Origin: CAYXVJ01 sp964558445
Lineage (GTDB): Bacteria > Bacillota > Clostridia > Saccharofermentanales > Fastidiosipilaceae
DNA length: 64,000 nt
Reading direction: 5' to 3'
Assembly (NCBI GenBank): GCA_964558445.1
Contig: CAZLEA010000001.1
Span: 124,001 to 188,000, forward strand
Below, piece by piece: positions 41,667 through 49,853 of the stretch. The stretch's first letter is position 1, and every line of letters begins with the position of its first letter. A model generated the notes under the pieces. That model was not told the origin of the DNA. It searched no databases and worked only from the letters and a program-made list of their open reading frames with translations. The position numbers were made by a program, and so were the translations under genes.

Positions 41667-42902
41667 ATGGTGAAGAGAAACGTCTTTGACATCTTACAAG
41701 AGCGAGGATACGTTGCGCAGTGTACAAATGAGGAGGCTGTGCGTGAGTATCTGGCCACACCGGGTGCTACCTTCTATATCGGCTTCGACCCTACGGCAGA
41801 CAGTCTACATGTCGGACACTTCGTCCAGATGATGGTCATGTCTCATTTGCAGCGGGCAGGCTTGGTCCCTGTCGCCTTGATGGGCGGTGGCACCGGCATG
41901 ATCGGTGACCCCAGCGGACGCTCCGACCTGCGACAAGTTATGACGGTCGAGACGATCGAGCACAACATCGAATGCTTCAAGGAGCAGATGGGTATCCTGA
42001 TCGACTTCTCCGATAACAAGGCCATCATGACCAACAACGCAGACTGGCTACTCGACTTGAATCTGATCGACTTCCTGCGCGAGATCGGTTCGCAGTTTAC
42101 CGTCAATCATATGTTGGCGGCAGAAGCCTACAAGACACGTCTCGAGGCAGGCGGTCTGACCTTCTTTGAATTTAGCTACATGCTGATCCAAGCCTACGAC
42201 TTCCTCCACCTCTATCGCACACAGGGTACACGCCTCCAGCTCGGCGGCGACGACCAGTGGTCGAACATCCTGGCCGGTACGGATCTCATCCGCCGCAAGG
42301 AGCAGGGCGAGGCCTACGGTCTCACCTTCAAGCTATTGACAACCAGTGATGGCACGAAGATGGGCAAGACGGCCAAGGGAGCCCTCTGGCTTGATCCCGC
42401 GAAGTGCAGCCCCTTCGACTTCTACCAGTACTGGCGAAACGTCGATGACGCGGACGTCATCAACTGCATGATGCTCCTAACCTTCATCCCTACCGAAGAA
42501 GTGCACGAGTACGCGAAACTCGAAGATGCCGAGATCAACCGCGCCAAGGAGCGTCTCGCCTTCGAAGTCACGAAGATCGTACACGGTGAGACGAAGGCCA
42601 AGGAAGCTGAGCAACAAGCCCAAGACCTCTTCCGTGGCAAGGGCAGCTCGGACACGATGGAGTCGACCACGGTTTCGCAAGCTGACATCGATAGCGGCCT
42701 GCAACTGCTGGACGTCCTCGTCCGTGCCAAGGTCATCTCATCCAAGAGCGAAGGCCGTCAGCTGATCAAGCAGAACGGCATCTCGCTAAACGAAGAAGCG
42801 GTCAGCGACTTCGCCTACCTCCTAAACAACAATGACTTCACCGGTGGTGAAGCCATCGTCCGTAAGGGTAAGAAGAAATTCCACAAGCTCGTGCTTGCTT
42901 GA
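41667..42902 (+). CDS. tyrS: Tyrosyl-tRNA synthetase
   Basis: Charges tRNA-Tyr. 411 residues: the class I HIGH-type motif as HVGH (in PTADSLHVGHF), the second loop as KMGKT (DGTKMGKTAKGALW), and a C-terminal S4-like RNA-binding domain (LDVLVRAKVISSKSEGRQLI). The ATG at 41667 follows GAGAGGAG at 41651-41658; the open frame to 41580 has no ribosome site. It ends eight bases before the convergent rhaD stop, and its likely terminator lies inside rhaD. Confidence 0.96.
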   Translation: MVKRNVFDILQERGYVAQCTNEEAVREYLATPGATFYIGFDPTADSLHVGHFVQMMVMSHLQRAGLVPVALMGGGTGMIGDPSGRSDLRQVMTVETIEHNIECFKEQMGILIDFSDNKAIMTNNADWLLDLNLIDFLREIGSQFTVNHMLAAEAYKTRLEAGGLTFFEFSYMLIQAYDFLHLYRTQGTRLQLGGDDQWSNILAGTDLIRRKEQGEAYGLTFKLLTTSDGTKMGKTAKGALWLDPAKCSPFDFYQYWRNVDDADVINCMMLLTFIPTEEVHEYAKLEDAEINRAKERLAFEVTKIVHGETKAKEAEQQAQDLFRGKGSSDTMESTTVSQADIDSGLQLLDVLVRAKVISSKSEGRQLIKQNGISLNEEAVSDFAYLLNNNDFTGGEAIVRKGKKKFHKLVLA

Positions 42903-42910
42903 ACCCGGTA

Positions 42911-43735
42911 TTAATCCAATAGAGACTCGTTCAGAGGAACGTTGAAATCCCTGGCAATCGCCCGCAGACCATCATCCGTGATGGTCTGTTTGATTTCTTG
43001 GCCCGAAGACAAGACCTTCAGGTAGATATCGGCCGCCTTCTCGATCGTATGCATCAGACCGAAGGCGGTATCGAAGTCCGGACCCGAGCAGAACAGGCCA
43101 TGGTGCGCCCAGACGGCCGCCTCGTAGTCTGCCATGAGCTCGCTTGTCGCCTCTGCGATCTCGGGGCCGCCGGGTACCATCCACGGCACGACACCGACAC
43201 CGCCCGGGAAGACAACGGGACACTCGGTCGCACTGCGCCAGAGCGCAGATGTGAAGGCCTTGGCACTTAGGGGTAAGATGAAGGTCAGTGCGATCACCGC
43301 CGTCGGATGCGCGTGGTAGATCACGCGATTCTCGCCACCGGTCACAGTCTTGCGGACCGAGTGATTCATGAAGTGGCTCGGGAATTCGCTGGTCGGCTTG
43401 CCATCATTGGTGAGGCCCCAGACGATTCGCCAAGCATCTCCCAGCTCGTTGATCTCCACAATACCGATGCTATCGGCGATGTTTAGCGTGACGTTCCTGA
43501 AGTACTTACCGCTACCCGTCGTGATGAAATATTCGCCTGCGAGATTCTCTGCACGAACGCCCATAGGAACCCAAGGACGGGCTTGTTTCGCGAAATACGC
43601 ACGTGCCTTACCTACTTCCTCCTCGCGCATACGATATGTCAGATTTCCGCCGTTACGCTCATGCCAACCCTGTTGCCAACCGTCGTCGCAGAGCCGTGCG
43701 AAGGCTTGGATAACGTCCAATGATTCGATGTTCAT
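42911..43735 (-). CDS. rhaD: Rhamnulose-1-phosphate aldolase
   Basis: Zinc aldolase splitting L-rhamnulose 1-phosphate to dihydroxyacetone phosphate and L-lactaldehyde. 274 residues of the class II aldolase/adducin family, with the substrate loop ERNGGNLTYR, zinc ligands in IYHAHPTAV and WAHHGLFCSG, as in E. coli RhaD (274). ATG at 43735 follows GAGGAGAG. Last of the rhaB-rhaA-rhaD series. Its 3' end carries the terminator of the opposing tyrS. Confidence 0.95.
   Translation of the reverse strand: MNIESLDVIQAFARLCDDGWQQGWHERNGGNLTYRMREEEVGKARAYFAKQARPWVPMGVRAENLAGEYFITTGSGKYFRNVTLNIADSIGIVEINELGDAWRIVWGLTNDGKPTSEFPSHFMNHSVRKTVTGGENRVIYHAHPTAVIALTFILPLSAKAFTSALWRSATECPVVFPGGVGVVPWMVPGGPEIAEATSELMADYEAAVWAHHGLFCSGPDFDTAFGLMHTIEKAADIYLKVLSSGQEIKQTITDDGLRAIARDFNVPLNESLLD
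42965..42988 (+). terminator. Terminator of tyrS embedded in rhaD
   Basis: Perfect 10-base-pair stem CAGACCATCA/TGATGGTCTG with a TCCG loop, followed on the plus strand by TTTGATTTCTT. It lies 62 bases past the tyrS stop, inside the antisense strand of rhaD coding sequence. Confidence 0.7.
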
Positions 43736-43798
43736 GCTCTTATCTCTCCTCTACACCCGGATGAATTCATTTCATCCGTAAGAATCTATCTTCTTCGA

Positions 43799-45043
43799 TC
43801 AGACACGCTTCAGAAGCACGTCCGTCTCATATTGCTTGACGGTGTTGTACCACGAAGCATCAGCCGGCACACCCTCTCGCTTGCAGTATTCTTCCCAGAT
43901 ATCGCTTAGCGGATACGACTTGATCTCCTCTTGGTAGACCAGCATGGCAGTATAGTCGGCTGCATCCTGATACGCCTTCAGTTGCTCATAGGGCTGCAAG
44001 AGACCGTAGAGCAGCGCCTTCTGCATATTGCGTACGCCAACGACCCAAGCCGCGACGCGATTGATCGAGGCATCGAAGAAGTCGAGACCGATGATCACGC
44101 GATCAAGCGCATCGTTTCTAACGATCTCACGGGCAATCTCACGCGTCTCATCGTCATAAGCCACCACGTGATCCGAATCCCAACGCACGGGACGCGTGAC
44201 GTGCAGCGGCACCTTGTCGAAGAAGCAGAGCATGGAAGACAGTTTATCCGAAACCATCTCGGTCGGGTGGAAGTGTCCGTTGTCAAGCAGGTAATAGACA
44301 CCCGGATTCGAGGCCGCATACGCCGAATAGAACTCTGCACTGCCGACTGTATAGCTCTCAAGTCCGATACCGAAGACCTTACTCTCTACCGCATCGATTA
44401 CGCCATCCAAAGGTTTGGCAAAAATCTCATCCAAACTCTTCTTCAAACGCAGACGAGGACCCATACGATCCGCCGGCACGTCCTTCATACCATCGGGAAT
44501 CCAAACATTGTTCAAGACCGGCTCACCGAGCTCCTTGGCGATGTAAGCGGCAATCTCCCGGCTCGCGATACCGTGGCGCACCCAGAACTGTCTGGTCTCC
44601 TCGTCCGGGCTTGACAGGGTCAGGCCGTCCTTGACCATCGGGTGACTGAAGAACGTTGGATTGAAGTCAATGCCGATCCCCCGTTCCTTGGCATAAGCGA
44701 TCCAAGCGTCGAAGTGCTCCGGCTTCAGCGCGTCGCGCCGGACTACCTCCGTTCCCGTGATCGCATAGCTTGCATGCAAATTAATTCTCTTCTTACCTGG
44801 GATCAGGTCCGTGGCCTGCGAGAAGTCCGCCATCAACTCTTCCGGTGTACGTGCGCGGCCCGGGTAGTTACCCGTGACCTGAATGCCGCCGGATAGGGCT
44901 TCTCCGCTGTTCTCGAATCCCGAAACGTCGTCTCCCTGCCAGCAATGGATGCTGATTGCAACCTCTGCCAGCTTGGCCAGTGCCGCTTCGACATCGATAC
45001 CGAGGGCTTCGTATCTCCCCTTGGCTTCCTTGAATCTGCTCAT
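43799..45043 (-). CDS. rhaA: L-rhamnose isomerase
   Basis: Converts L-rhamnose to L-rhamnulose, first step of catabolism. 414 residues (E. coli 419). The family stretches SIHCWQGDDVSGFE, the metal-site regions LHASYAITG and DNGHFHPTEMVSD, and GLDFFDASINRVAAW are intact. ATG at 45043 follows AAAGGAGG. It lies 92 bases downstream of rhaB and 63 bases upstream of rhaD. Confidence 0.96.
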   Translation of the reverse strand: MSRFKEAKGRYEALGIDVEAALAKLAEVAISIHCWQGDDVSGFENSGEALSGGIQVTGNYPGRARTPEELMADFSQATDLIPGKKRINLHASYAITGTEVVRRDALKPEHFDAWIAYAKERGIGIDFNPTFFSHPMVKDGLTLSSPDEETRQFWVRHGIASREIAAYIAKELGEPVLNNVWIPDGMKDVPADRMGPRLRLKKSLDEIFAKPLDGVIDAVESKVFGIGLESYTVGSAEFYSAYAASNPGVYYLLDNGHFHPTEMVSDKLSSMLCFFDKVPLHVTRPVRWDSDHVVAYDDETREIAREIVRNDALDRVIIGLDFFDASINRVAAWVVGVRNMQKALLYGLLQPYEQLKAYQDAADYTAMLVYQEEIKSYPLSDIWEEYCKREGVPADASWYNTVKQYETDVLLKRV

Positions 45044-45135
45044 ATGAATGAATCCTCCTTTGCGCTATTGCGACTCGTTCTCTACATACAATTTACGCTT
45101 ATCGAAACCAAATACTACTCGTTAATTGCCTAGTT

Positions 45136-46536
45136 CTATTCGTTATACACCTTAATATCGAAACTCTCGCGTACCAGCTCGCGCGCAGATTCAACATCTC
45201 TGAGTTCGCCGTTGGCAATCATCTGCGAGAGGATGTTTCCGATAACGGTTGCCTCCGAGGGACCGGCTAAGACGTCCATGCCGCAAGCCCTGGCGGTCAG
45301 TTCGTTTAGGTAGGCGTTCTGTGACCCGCCGCCGACGATGTTCAGGCTTGTGTACTGCTTGCCCGTAATCTCTTCTAGCGTACGAATCGACTTGGCATAG
45401 AACGCGGCCAGACTGCGATAAACGGTGATCAGTAACTCGCCGAGGCTCTCGGGCACAACTTGACCGGTCTCGGCTGCGACCAGGCGTACGGCATCGATCA
45501 TACTCTCGGGTGCCATGAAGCGCGGATCGTTGACATCAATAAGTGTTTCGAAATCGCAAGCCGCTCTGGATGCTTCGTTCATTTCTTCATATGACGGCTT
45601 CACGGGCCACTCGCGGCGGATATTCTCGACCATCCACATCCCCATGATGTTCTTCAGGAAGCGATAGCGCCGGCCATACGCGCCCTCGTTCGTAAATTGC
45701 GCGGCTTCAGCCCCATCTGTCAGGATTGGCTCATCGGATTCGACACCAAGCAAGCTCCACGTACCGCTGGAGAGATACACCGCCTTGTCGTCTCTGGCCG
45801 GGACAGCCAGATAAGCACTTGCCGTATCGTGTGACGGCGGCAAGAGCACCTCGCAATCGAAGCCGACTGCTACCCGGACTTCTTCCGTGAAGCTGCCGAC
45901 CACATAGCCCGGCTCCTCAATCTTAGCGAAGATCTCTCTAGGGTAGCCGAGGCGCTCGATCAAATCCCAATCCCAATCGCGCCCGCGCACATCGAGAAGC
46001 GCGGTTGTACTAGCATGGGTATATTCGTTGACCTTGTTACCGGTCAGCAAGTAATTGAAATAAGACGGCATCAACAGGAGCGTCTTCGCCCGTGCCAAGA
46101 GCTCGGGGCGCTCTGTTTGATCCGCCATCAATTGATAAATCGTATTAAACGGCATCTTCTGAATGCCGACCCGCTTGTAGAGCTCGCTCTCGGAAATGAT
46201 ACGGTGAACCGGACCATCGGCTTGTTCCGTACGCGGGTCACGGTAGTGATATGCTTCGGACAGAGCCTGTCCCTGATCATCTAGCAGCAGATAGTCTACA
46301 CCCCAGGTATCGATACCGAGGCTTCGCGGGATCTTCCCCACTTCCTTGCATCGCTTCAAACCGGTCAGTATATGTTCGTAGAGTTGCTTCGTATCCCAAT
46401 AATAGGATCCGTCTGACTCGATCATCTTATTCTCGAACCGATACACTTCCTCAGTCTGCAAGCTACCGTCTTCTACATAGGCCAGGATATGTCGCCCGCT
46501 CGAGGCTCCCATGTCAATCGCCAAATAATACTGCAT
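45136..46536 (-). CDS. rhaB: Rhamnulokinase
   Basis: Phosphorylates L-rhamnulose with ATP. 466 residues of the FGGY sugar kinase family: the start YYLAIDMGASSGRHIL, the Asp-bearing SLGIDTWGVDYLLLD, LSSGTWSLLGVE and GGGSQNAYLNELTA are clear. The ATG at 46536 gives the family N-terminus; earlier in-frame ATGs (46557, 46578) lack a ribosome site. The GGAGAG before the chosen start is close (three bases). First gene of rhaBAD. Confidence 0.95.
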   Translation of the reverse strand: MQYYLAIDMGASSGRHILAYVEDGSLQTEEVYRFENKMIESDGSYYWDTKQLYEHILTGLKRCKEVGKIPRSLGIDTWGVDYLLLDDQGQALSEAYHYRDPRTEQADGPVHRIISESELYKRVGIQKMPFNTIYQLMADQTERPELLARAKTLLLMPSYFNYLLTGNKVNEYTHASTTALLDVRGRDWDWDLIERLGYPREIFAKIEEPGYVVGSFTEEVRVAVGFDCEVLLPPSHDTASAYLAVPARDDKAVYLSSGTWSLLGVESDEPILTDGAEAAQFTNEGAYGRRYRFLKNIMGMWMVENIRREWPVKPSYEEMNEASRAACDFETLIDVNDPRFMAPESMIDAVRLVAAETGQVVPESLGELLITVYRSLAAFYAKSIRTLEEITGKQYTSLNIVGGGSQNAYLNELTARACGMDVLAGPSEATVIGNILSQMIANGELRDVESARELVRESFDIKVYNE

Positions 46537-46592
46537 CGCTCTCCACTCTCTTCTCATAAAATAAGGTTTTGGGTCCATACAAAATCATGTTA

Positions 46593-46601
46593 ATGATAGC
46601 A
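46593..46601 (-). promoter_or_regulatory. Extended -10 promoter of rhaBAD
   Basis: Minus strand TGCTATCAT, about 55 bases before the rhaB start. The -35 is poor, which would fit an activator-dependent promoter, but no activator site is identified. Confidence 0.4.
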
Positions 46602-46695
46602 TGAGAAGAATCGGATGCATAATAAACAATGGACAAAAAGCATCGAAGATTACCAGGAATCAACCCTCTGGTTTTGATACTATATTCAAACGTTC

Positions 46696-46725
46696 AAAAA
46701 AGGAGCACCTCTATCGAGATACCCC
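46696..46725 (-). terminator. Terminator of rpsT
   Basis: Minus-strand stem of ten pairs with wobbles (GGGGTATCTC / GAGGTGCTCC, loop GATA) followed by six T, 45 bases past the rpsT stop. Confidence 0.75.
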
Positions 46726-46770
46726 TTCCATTCAACAGTCTTATGTATACCGCAACCGGTGAGAAGAAGC

Positions 46771-47037
46771 TTACGCTTCCTTACTGGCGTTGTAGGCGCG
46801 AGCCAACTTGGACTGGCGACGGGCAGCAGTATTCTTATGCAGACGACCACGAGCGGCGGCCTGATCAATCTTCTTCTGAGTGGCCTTCATCATCTGATCG
46901 GTACCCTCGGCACCCTCGACGATAGCAACGCTGGTCTTCTTGATCTGGCTACGCAGCTCAGACTTCTTGGAACGGTTCGCTTCAGCCTTCTTGGCTGTGA
47001 CCTTCACTCTCTTAATAGCAGATTTGATATTCGGCAT
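46771..47037 (-). CDS. rpsT: 30S ribosomal protein S20
   Basis: Primary-binding protein of the small subunit, contacting 16S rRNA. 88 residues, very basic and helical, starting MPNIKSAIKRVKV and containing KIDQAAARGRLHKNTAARRQSKLA as in other S20. ATG at 47037 follows AGGAGG. A monocistronic gene with its own terminator. Its leader holds the inverted repeat TGATAA-ACGG-TTATCA at 47081-47096. Confidence 0.97.
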   Translation of the reverse strand: MPNIKSAIKRVKVTAKKAEANRSKKSELRSQIKKTSVAIVEGAEGTDQMMKATQKKIDQAAARGRLHKNTAARRQSKLARAYNASKEA

Positions 47038-47080
47038 TCTTCTTCACCTCCTGTACTGCATAATCTCAACAAATCGTACG

Positions 47081-47096
47081 TGATAAACGGTTATCA
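47081..47096. promoter_or_regulatory. Inverted repeat in the rpsT leader
   Basis: TGATAA-ACGG-TTATCA, 45-60 bases before the rpsT start. It could be an operator or an RNA hairpin involved in control by S20; an alternative CGGTT/AACCG pairing exists in the same RNA. Confidence 0.35.
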
Positions 47097-47138
47097 ACCG
47101 CAATTCGTCAAACGCTAAACAATAATACCACAGCAGAT

Positions 47139-47726
47139 CTACGGGCGCAAGTTATCAAATGCAGTTTCGGTAAATTCACTGTCCAAGATTGTGGCCGATC
47201 TATAGTTATCGCCCTCACCCTCTTGAACCAAGACTTCCAGGATCAAGCCATCTCTCTGAACCCGTATATCGAAATAACCGTTATGCACAGCATAAGCCTT
47301 ACGAATCAAACGCGAGAAGGTCGATTCTTCCCATCCAAGATGAGTCAAGCGCCCTTCGATTGTATGGCCATAGAAATGCGCTACAACACGACCATCGTCG
47401 TCGAGGAGGTGATAAACACGCTGAATCACTTGAGTCGGTGCAGCGGCGCTGTAAATGACACCTATAAATTCAATTCCGGGGTTCTCGATTCCTTGAATAT
47501 ATTCTGTGTGATACGCCAAGAACTCTTCTTCAAAAGAGCTATCCAATTCCGGATCGGCATACATCTTATTATGCATCGAAACAAATTCATCATACGATGA
47601 GATAGAAGATGGGGCATCCTTGTCGGCGATCAGCTTCTCTTGTTGGATAGTATTAGCGCCAAATATCGCACTTACGATTACCACTGCCATAACAAACAGT
47701 AATGTACTCGTCTTTATCTTTTTCAT
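47139..47726 (-). CDS. Exported or membrane-anchored protein, unknown function
   Basis: 195 residues with an N-terminal signal-anchor (KKIKTSTLLFVMAVVIVSAIFGA, no lipobox cysteine), then an acidic helical part and a beta-rich C-terminal half (RVYHLLDDDGRVVAHFYG, FDIRVQRDGLILEVLVQ). No family is recognised. ATG at 47726 follows GGAAGGAGA. It stands alone between pepA and rpsT. Confidence 0.7.
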   Translation of the reverse strand: MKKIKTSTLLFVMAVVIVSAIFGANTIQQEKLIADKDAPSSISSYDEFVSMHNKMYADPELDSSFEEEFLAYHTEYIQGIENPGIEFIGVIYSAAAPTQVIQRVYHLLDDDGRVVAHFYGHTIEGRLTHLGWEESTFSRLIRKAYAVHNGYFDIRVQRDGLILEVLVQEGEGDNYRSATILDSEFTETAFDNLRP

Positions 47727-47844
47727 CTTGCTATGTCTCCTTCCCCAAACATTTTGGCTAGCCCTACAAGCTATCTATATTGTACTATTTTTTTCGATTG
47801 AGGCTATAGATAATATGCGACTTATACTTGATATATAGTTACAG

Positions 47845-47856
47845 GTCAAATTTGAC
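47845..47856. promoter_or_regulatory. Perfect 12-base palindrome GTCAAATTTGAC
   Basis: Lies in the space between pepA and the exported orphan gene, about 120 bases upstream of the latter. It contains the TCAAA/TTTGA half-sites also seen at the marR promoter, without the spacer. Confidence 0.35.
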
Positions 47857-47874
47857 TCCCACATGAATAAATAA

Positions 47875-47909
47875 GGGCCGGAACACTGTTACATCAGTTA
47901 ATCCAGCCC
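47875..47909 (-). terminator. Terminator of pepA
   Basis: Minus-strand stem GGGCTGGA / TCCGGCCC (one wobble) with an inner ACTG/CAGT stem, followed by TTATTTATT. It lies 55 bases past the pepA stop. Confidence 0.6.
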
Positions 47910-47963
47910 ATATTTAACTCTACACCAGAGTTGCGTTATTGCATTGTTTCGCTAAGTCTATGT

Positions 47964-49355
47964 TCAGAGGCTCTCGTTCTTGCAGAGCGCATAGAGCGTC
48001 ATGATGCCACAGCCCGTGCCACCCTTGGCTTGGAAGCGGAACAGAGGGCTTGTCATCCAAGACGTCGCAGCGATATCCAGATGGACCCAGGGGGTCTCCT
48101 CCGTGAAGCGTCCGATGAAGAGTCCGCCCGTAATCGCACCTGCGAAGGTATCACCGATATTCTTCACATCCGCGATATTGCTGTCGAGCATCTTGTGATA
48201 CTCCGGGTAATCCGGCAGCAAGTGTAGGCGCTCACCGCTCACTGCAGACGCCTCTTCTACCTTGGACCACCAATCCTTGTCGTTTGTCACGACACCCGTC
48301 ACACCGTTGCCGAGCGCGCTACCAACCGCACCCGTCAAGGTTGCGATATCGACGATGCGGCTGACGCCCTCGTCCTTCTGAATATAGCTGACAGCATCGG
48401 CCAAGACCAAGCGGCCTTCCGCATCCGTGTTGAGCACTTCGACCGTCTTACCGGAGTAGGAGGTGTAGACATCACCGGGTACCATGGCGCTGCCGGATAC
48501 GCGATTCTCGCAGAGCGGTGCGACGGCAACGACGTTCGTCGCAGTCGAATTCTTGGCCAGTGCATAGACTGTCGCCGCAACCGAAGCGGCACCCGCCATG
48601 TCACTCTTCATGCCCATCATGCCGGGCGAGGACTTCAGCGAGTAGCCACCGCTGTCATACGTCACACCCTTACCGACAAGACCGAGTCGGTCCGCATCCT
48701 TACCAAGCGGCAGATAGCGCATCACGAGCAGTGCCGGCTTGAAGTCGCTGCTGTCACCGATGAGGTAGAGGCCGTTCATCCCCATCTCCTTCAGACGGTC
48801 CGCCTCTATGATTTCGCACTCGACGCCCAGCGGTGTGAGCGTCTCACTGACAGACTTGGCGAAATCCATCGGGTGCAGGTAGTTCGACGGCAGATTAATC
48901 AGATCTCTGGCCATCACGACAGCCTCGGCTAGCGAGAGGGCTTCGGCAAGCTTCGCCTCAGCTTCTTCTGTAGCACCTTCGAGCAAGAGGTTGATCGTGC
49001 TCACCTTCTTCTCCTGCTTGATCTTGAAGTTATAAGTACCAAGCACCAAGCCATGGACGGCATGAACGATACCCTCATGGCCTAAGGCCGTAACGATCGG
49101 CGAGATATCCACATCGTAGCGATCGATCTTGTGCTGCTGCATCGTGGAAGCGGCCAGTGCATAGATCTCTTGCCACTGTAAGAGAGGGAGCTCCTTATCG
49201 CCGCTACCGATATATAGGTTCAGCTTGTCTCCTTCGGCAACAAAGAAGCTATCCAGAAACTCACCGGTGAAGCCGGTGAAGGCGGCAGCCTTGTTCTGTA
49301 CATGTACGACCGCAGTCGTTCTTGCATGGTTTAGTGTGATGGTTTGTGTCAGCAT
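47964..49355 (-). CDS. pepA: Leucyl aminopeptidase (M17 family)
   Basis: Cytoplasmic dimetal exopeptidase that removes N-terminal residues from peptides. 463 residues: a variable N-terminal domain, then the catalytic domain with GKGVTYDSGGYSLK, the metal- and lysine-bearing MKSDMAGAASV and the family signature NTDAEGRLVLADA. ATG at 49355 follows GAGGTAG. A single gene with its own terminator. Confidence 0.94.
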   Translation of the reverse strand: MLTQTITLNHARTTAVVHVQNKAAAFTGFTGEFLDSFFVAEGDKLNLYIGSGDKELPLLQWQEIYALAASTMQQHKIDRYDVDISPIVTALGHEGIVHAVHGLVLGTYNFKIKQEKKVSTINLLLEGATEEAEAKLAEALSLAEAVVMARDLINLPSNYLHPMDFAKSVSETLTPLGVECEIIEADRLKEMGMNGLYLIGDSSDFKPALLVMRYLPLGKDADRLGLVGKGVTYDSGGYSLKSSPGMMGMKSDMAGAASVAATVYALAKNSTATNVVAVAPLCENRVSGSAMVPGDVYTSYSGKTVEVLNTDAEGRLVLADAVSYIQKDEGVSRIVDIATLTGAVGSALGNGVTGVVTNDKDWWSKVEEASAVSGERLHLLPDYPEYHKMLDSNIADVKNIGDTFAGAITGGLFIGRFTEETPWVHLDIAATSWMTSPLFRFQAKGGTGCGIMTLYALCKNESL

Positions 49356-49853
49356 ATCTACCTCTAATTCCTCTTTTGATCACGTTCGATCATGTTTTGC
49401 CCGTATTATCTCATGAATAAGTGATTTGTGCATCTAGCTAATTCGAATCGAGAGCACTTGTTAATAATGTCAAAATAAAGTACGATAAGCAAAGAATCAG
49501 ATTTTGACACCCTGGAAGCTATGCTTGTATCTCACGCTACGGCATCTGGTTTCCTGAAACGGTGTAAGAATATATGTAAGAAGGCAAGTGTGAATACGGT
49601 ATGGGAAACGCGAGCTTGATCTCACACAAGCGACGATGAAGTACCCTCGATACGAACCGGCGGCCAGGCATGTTGATTGCTCGCCGGTGTTCTTATAGAG
49701 CGAATACCTGCTTCGGGCACGATGCTGAGTGCCACAGAAGCCGTCAGATACCCTCTCCTTTGCCGCCAGATACCGAGTCCGCTCGGTTATACAAAAGGAA
49801 TTTCGAAGCCGATCGTTCGGCTGGATTTCTTATGTCTATTTCATGGAGGATAC
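49356..49853. other. 498-base intergenic region: pepA promoter side and long RNase J leader
   Basis: No gene seen. The left part serves the minus-strand pepA gene (a TG-extended GATAAT near 49408 is a weak -10). A possible plus promoter TTGACA (49504-49509), 18 bases, TATCTC would give RNase J a leader of about 315 bases. That leader holds a perfect ACCGGCG/CGCCGGT stem at 49656-49688 and an AGCCGA/TCGGCT hairpin at 49807-49822 followed by a T-rich stretch just before the ribosome site. Confidence 0.5.
49807..49822 (+). terminator. Attenuator-like hairpin before RNase J
   Basis: Six-base-pair stem with TCGT loop, then GGATTTCTTATGTCTATTT. Short for a full terminator, but placed where it could block read-through or the ribosome site. 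Confidence 0.35.
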
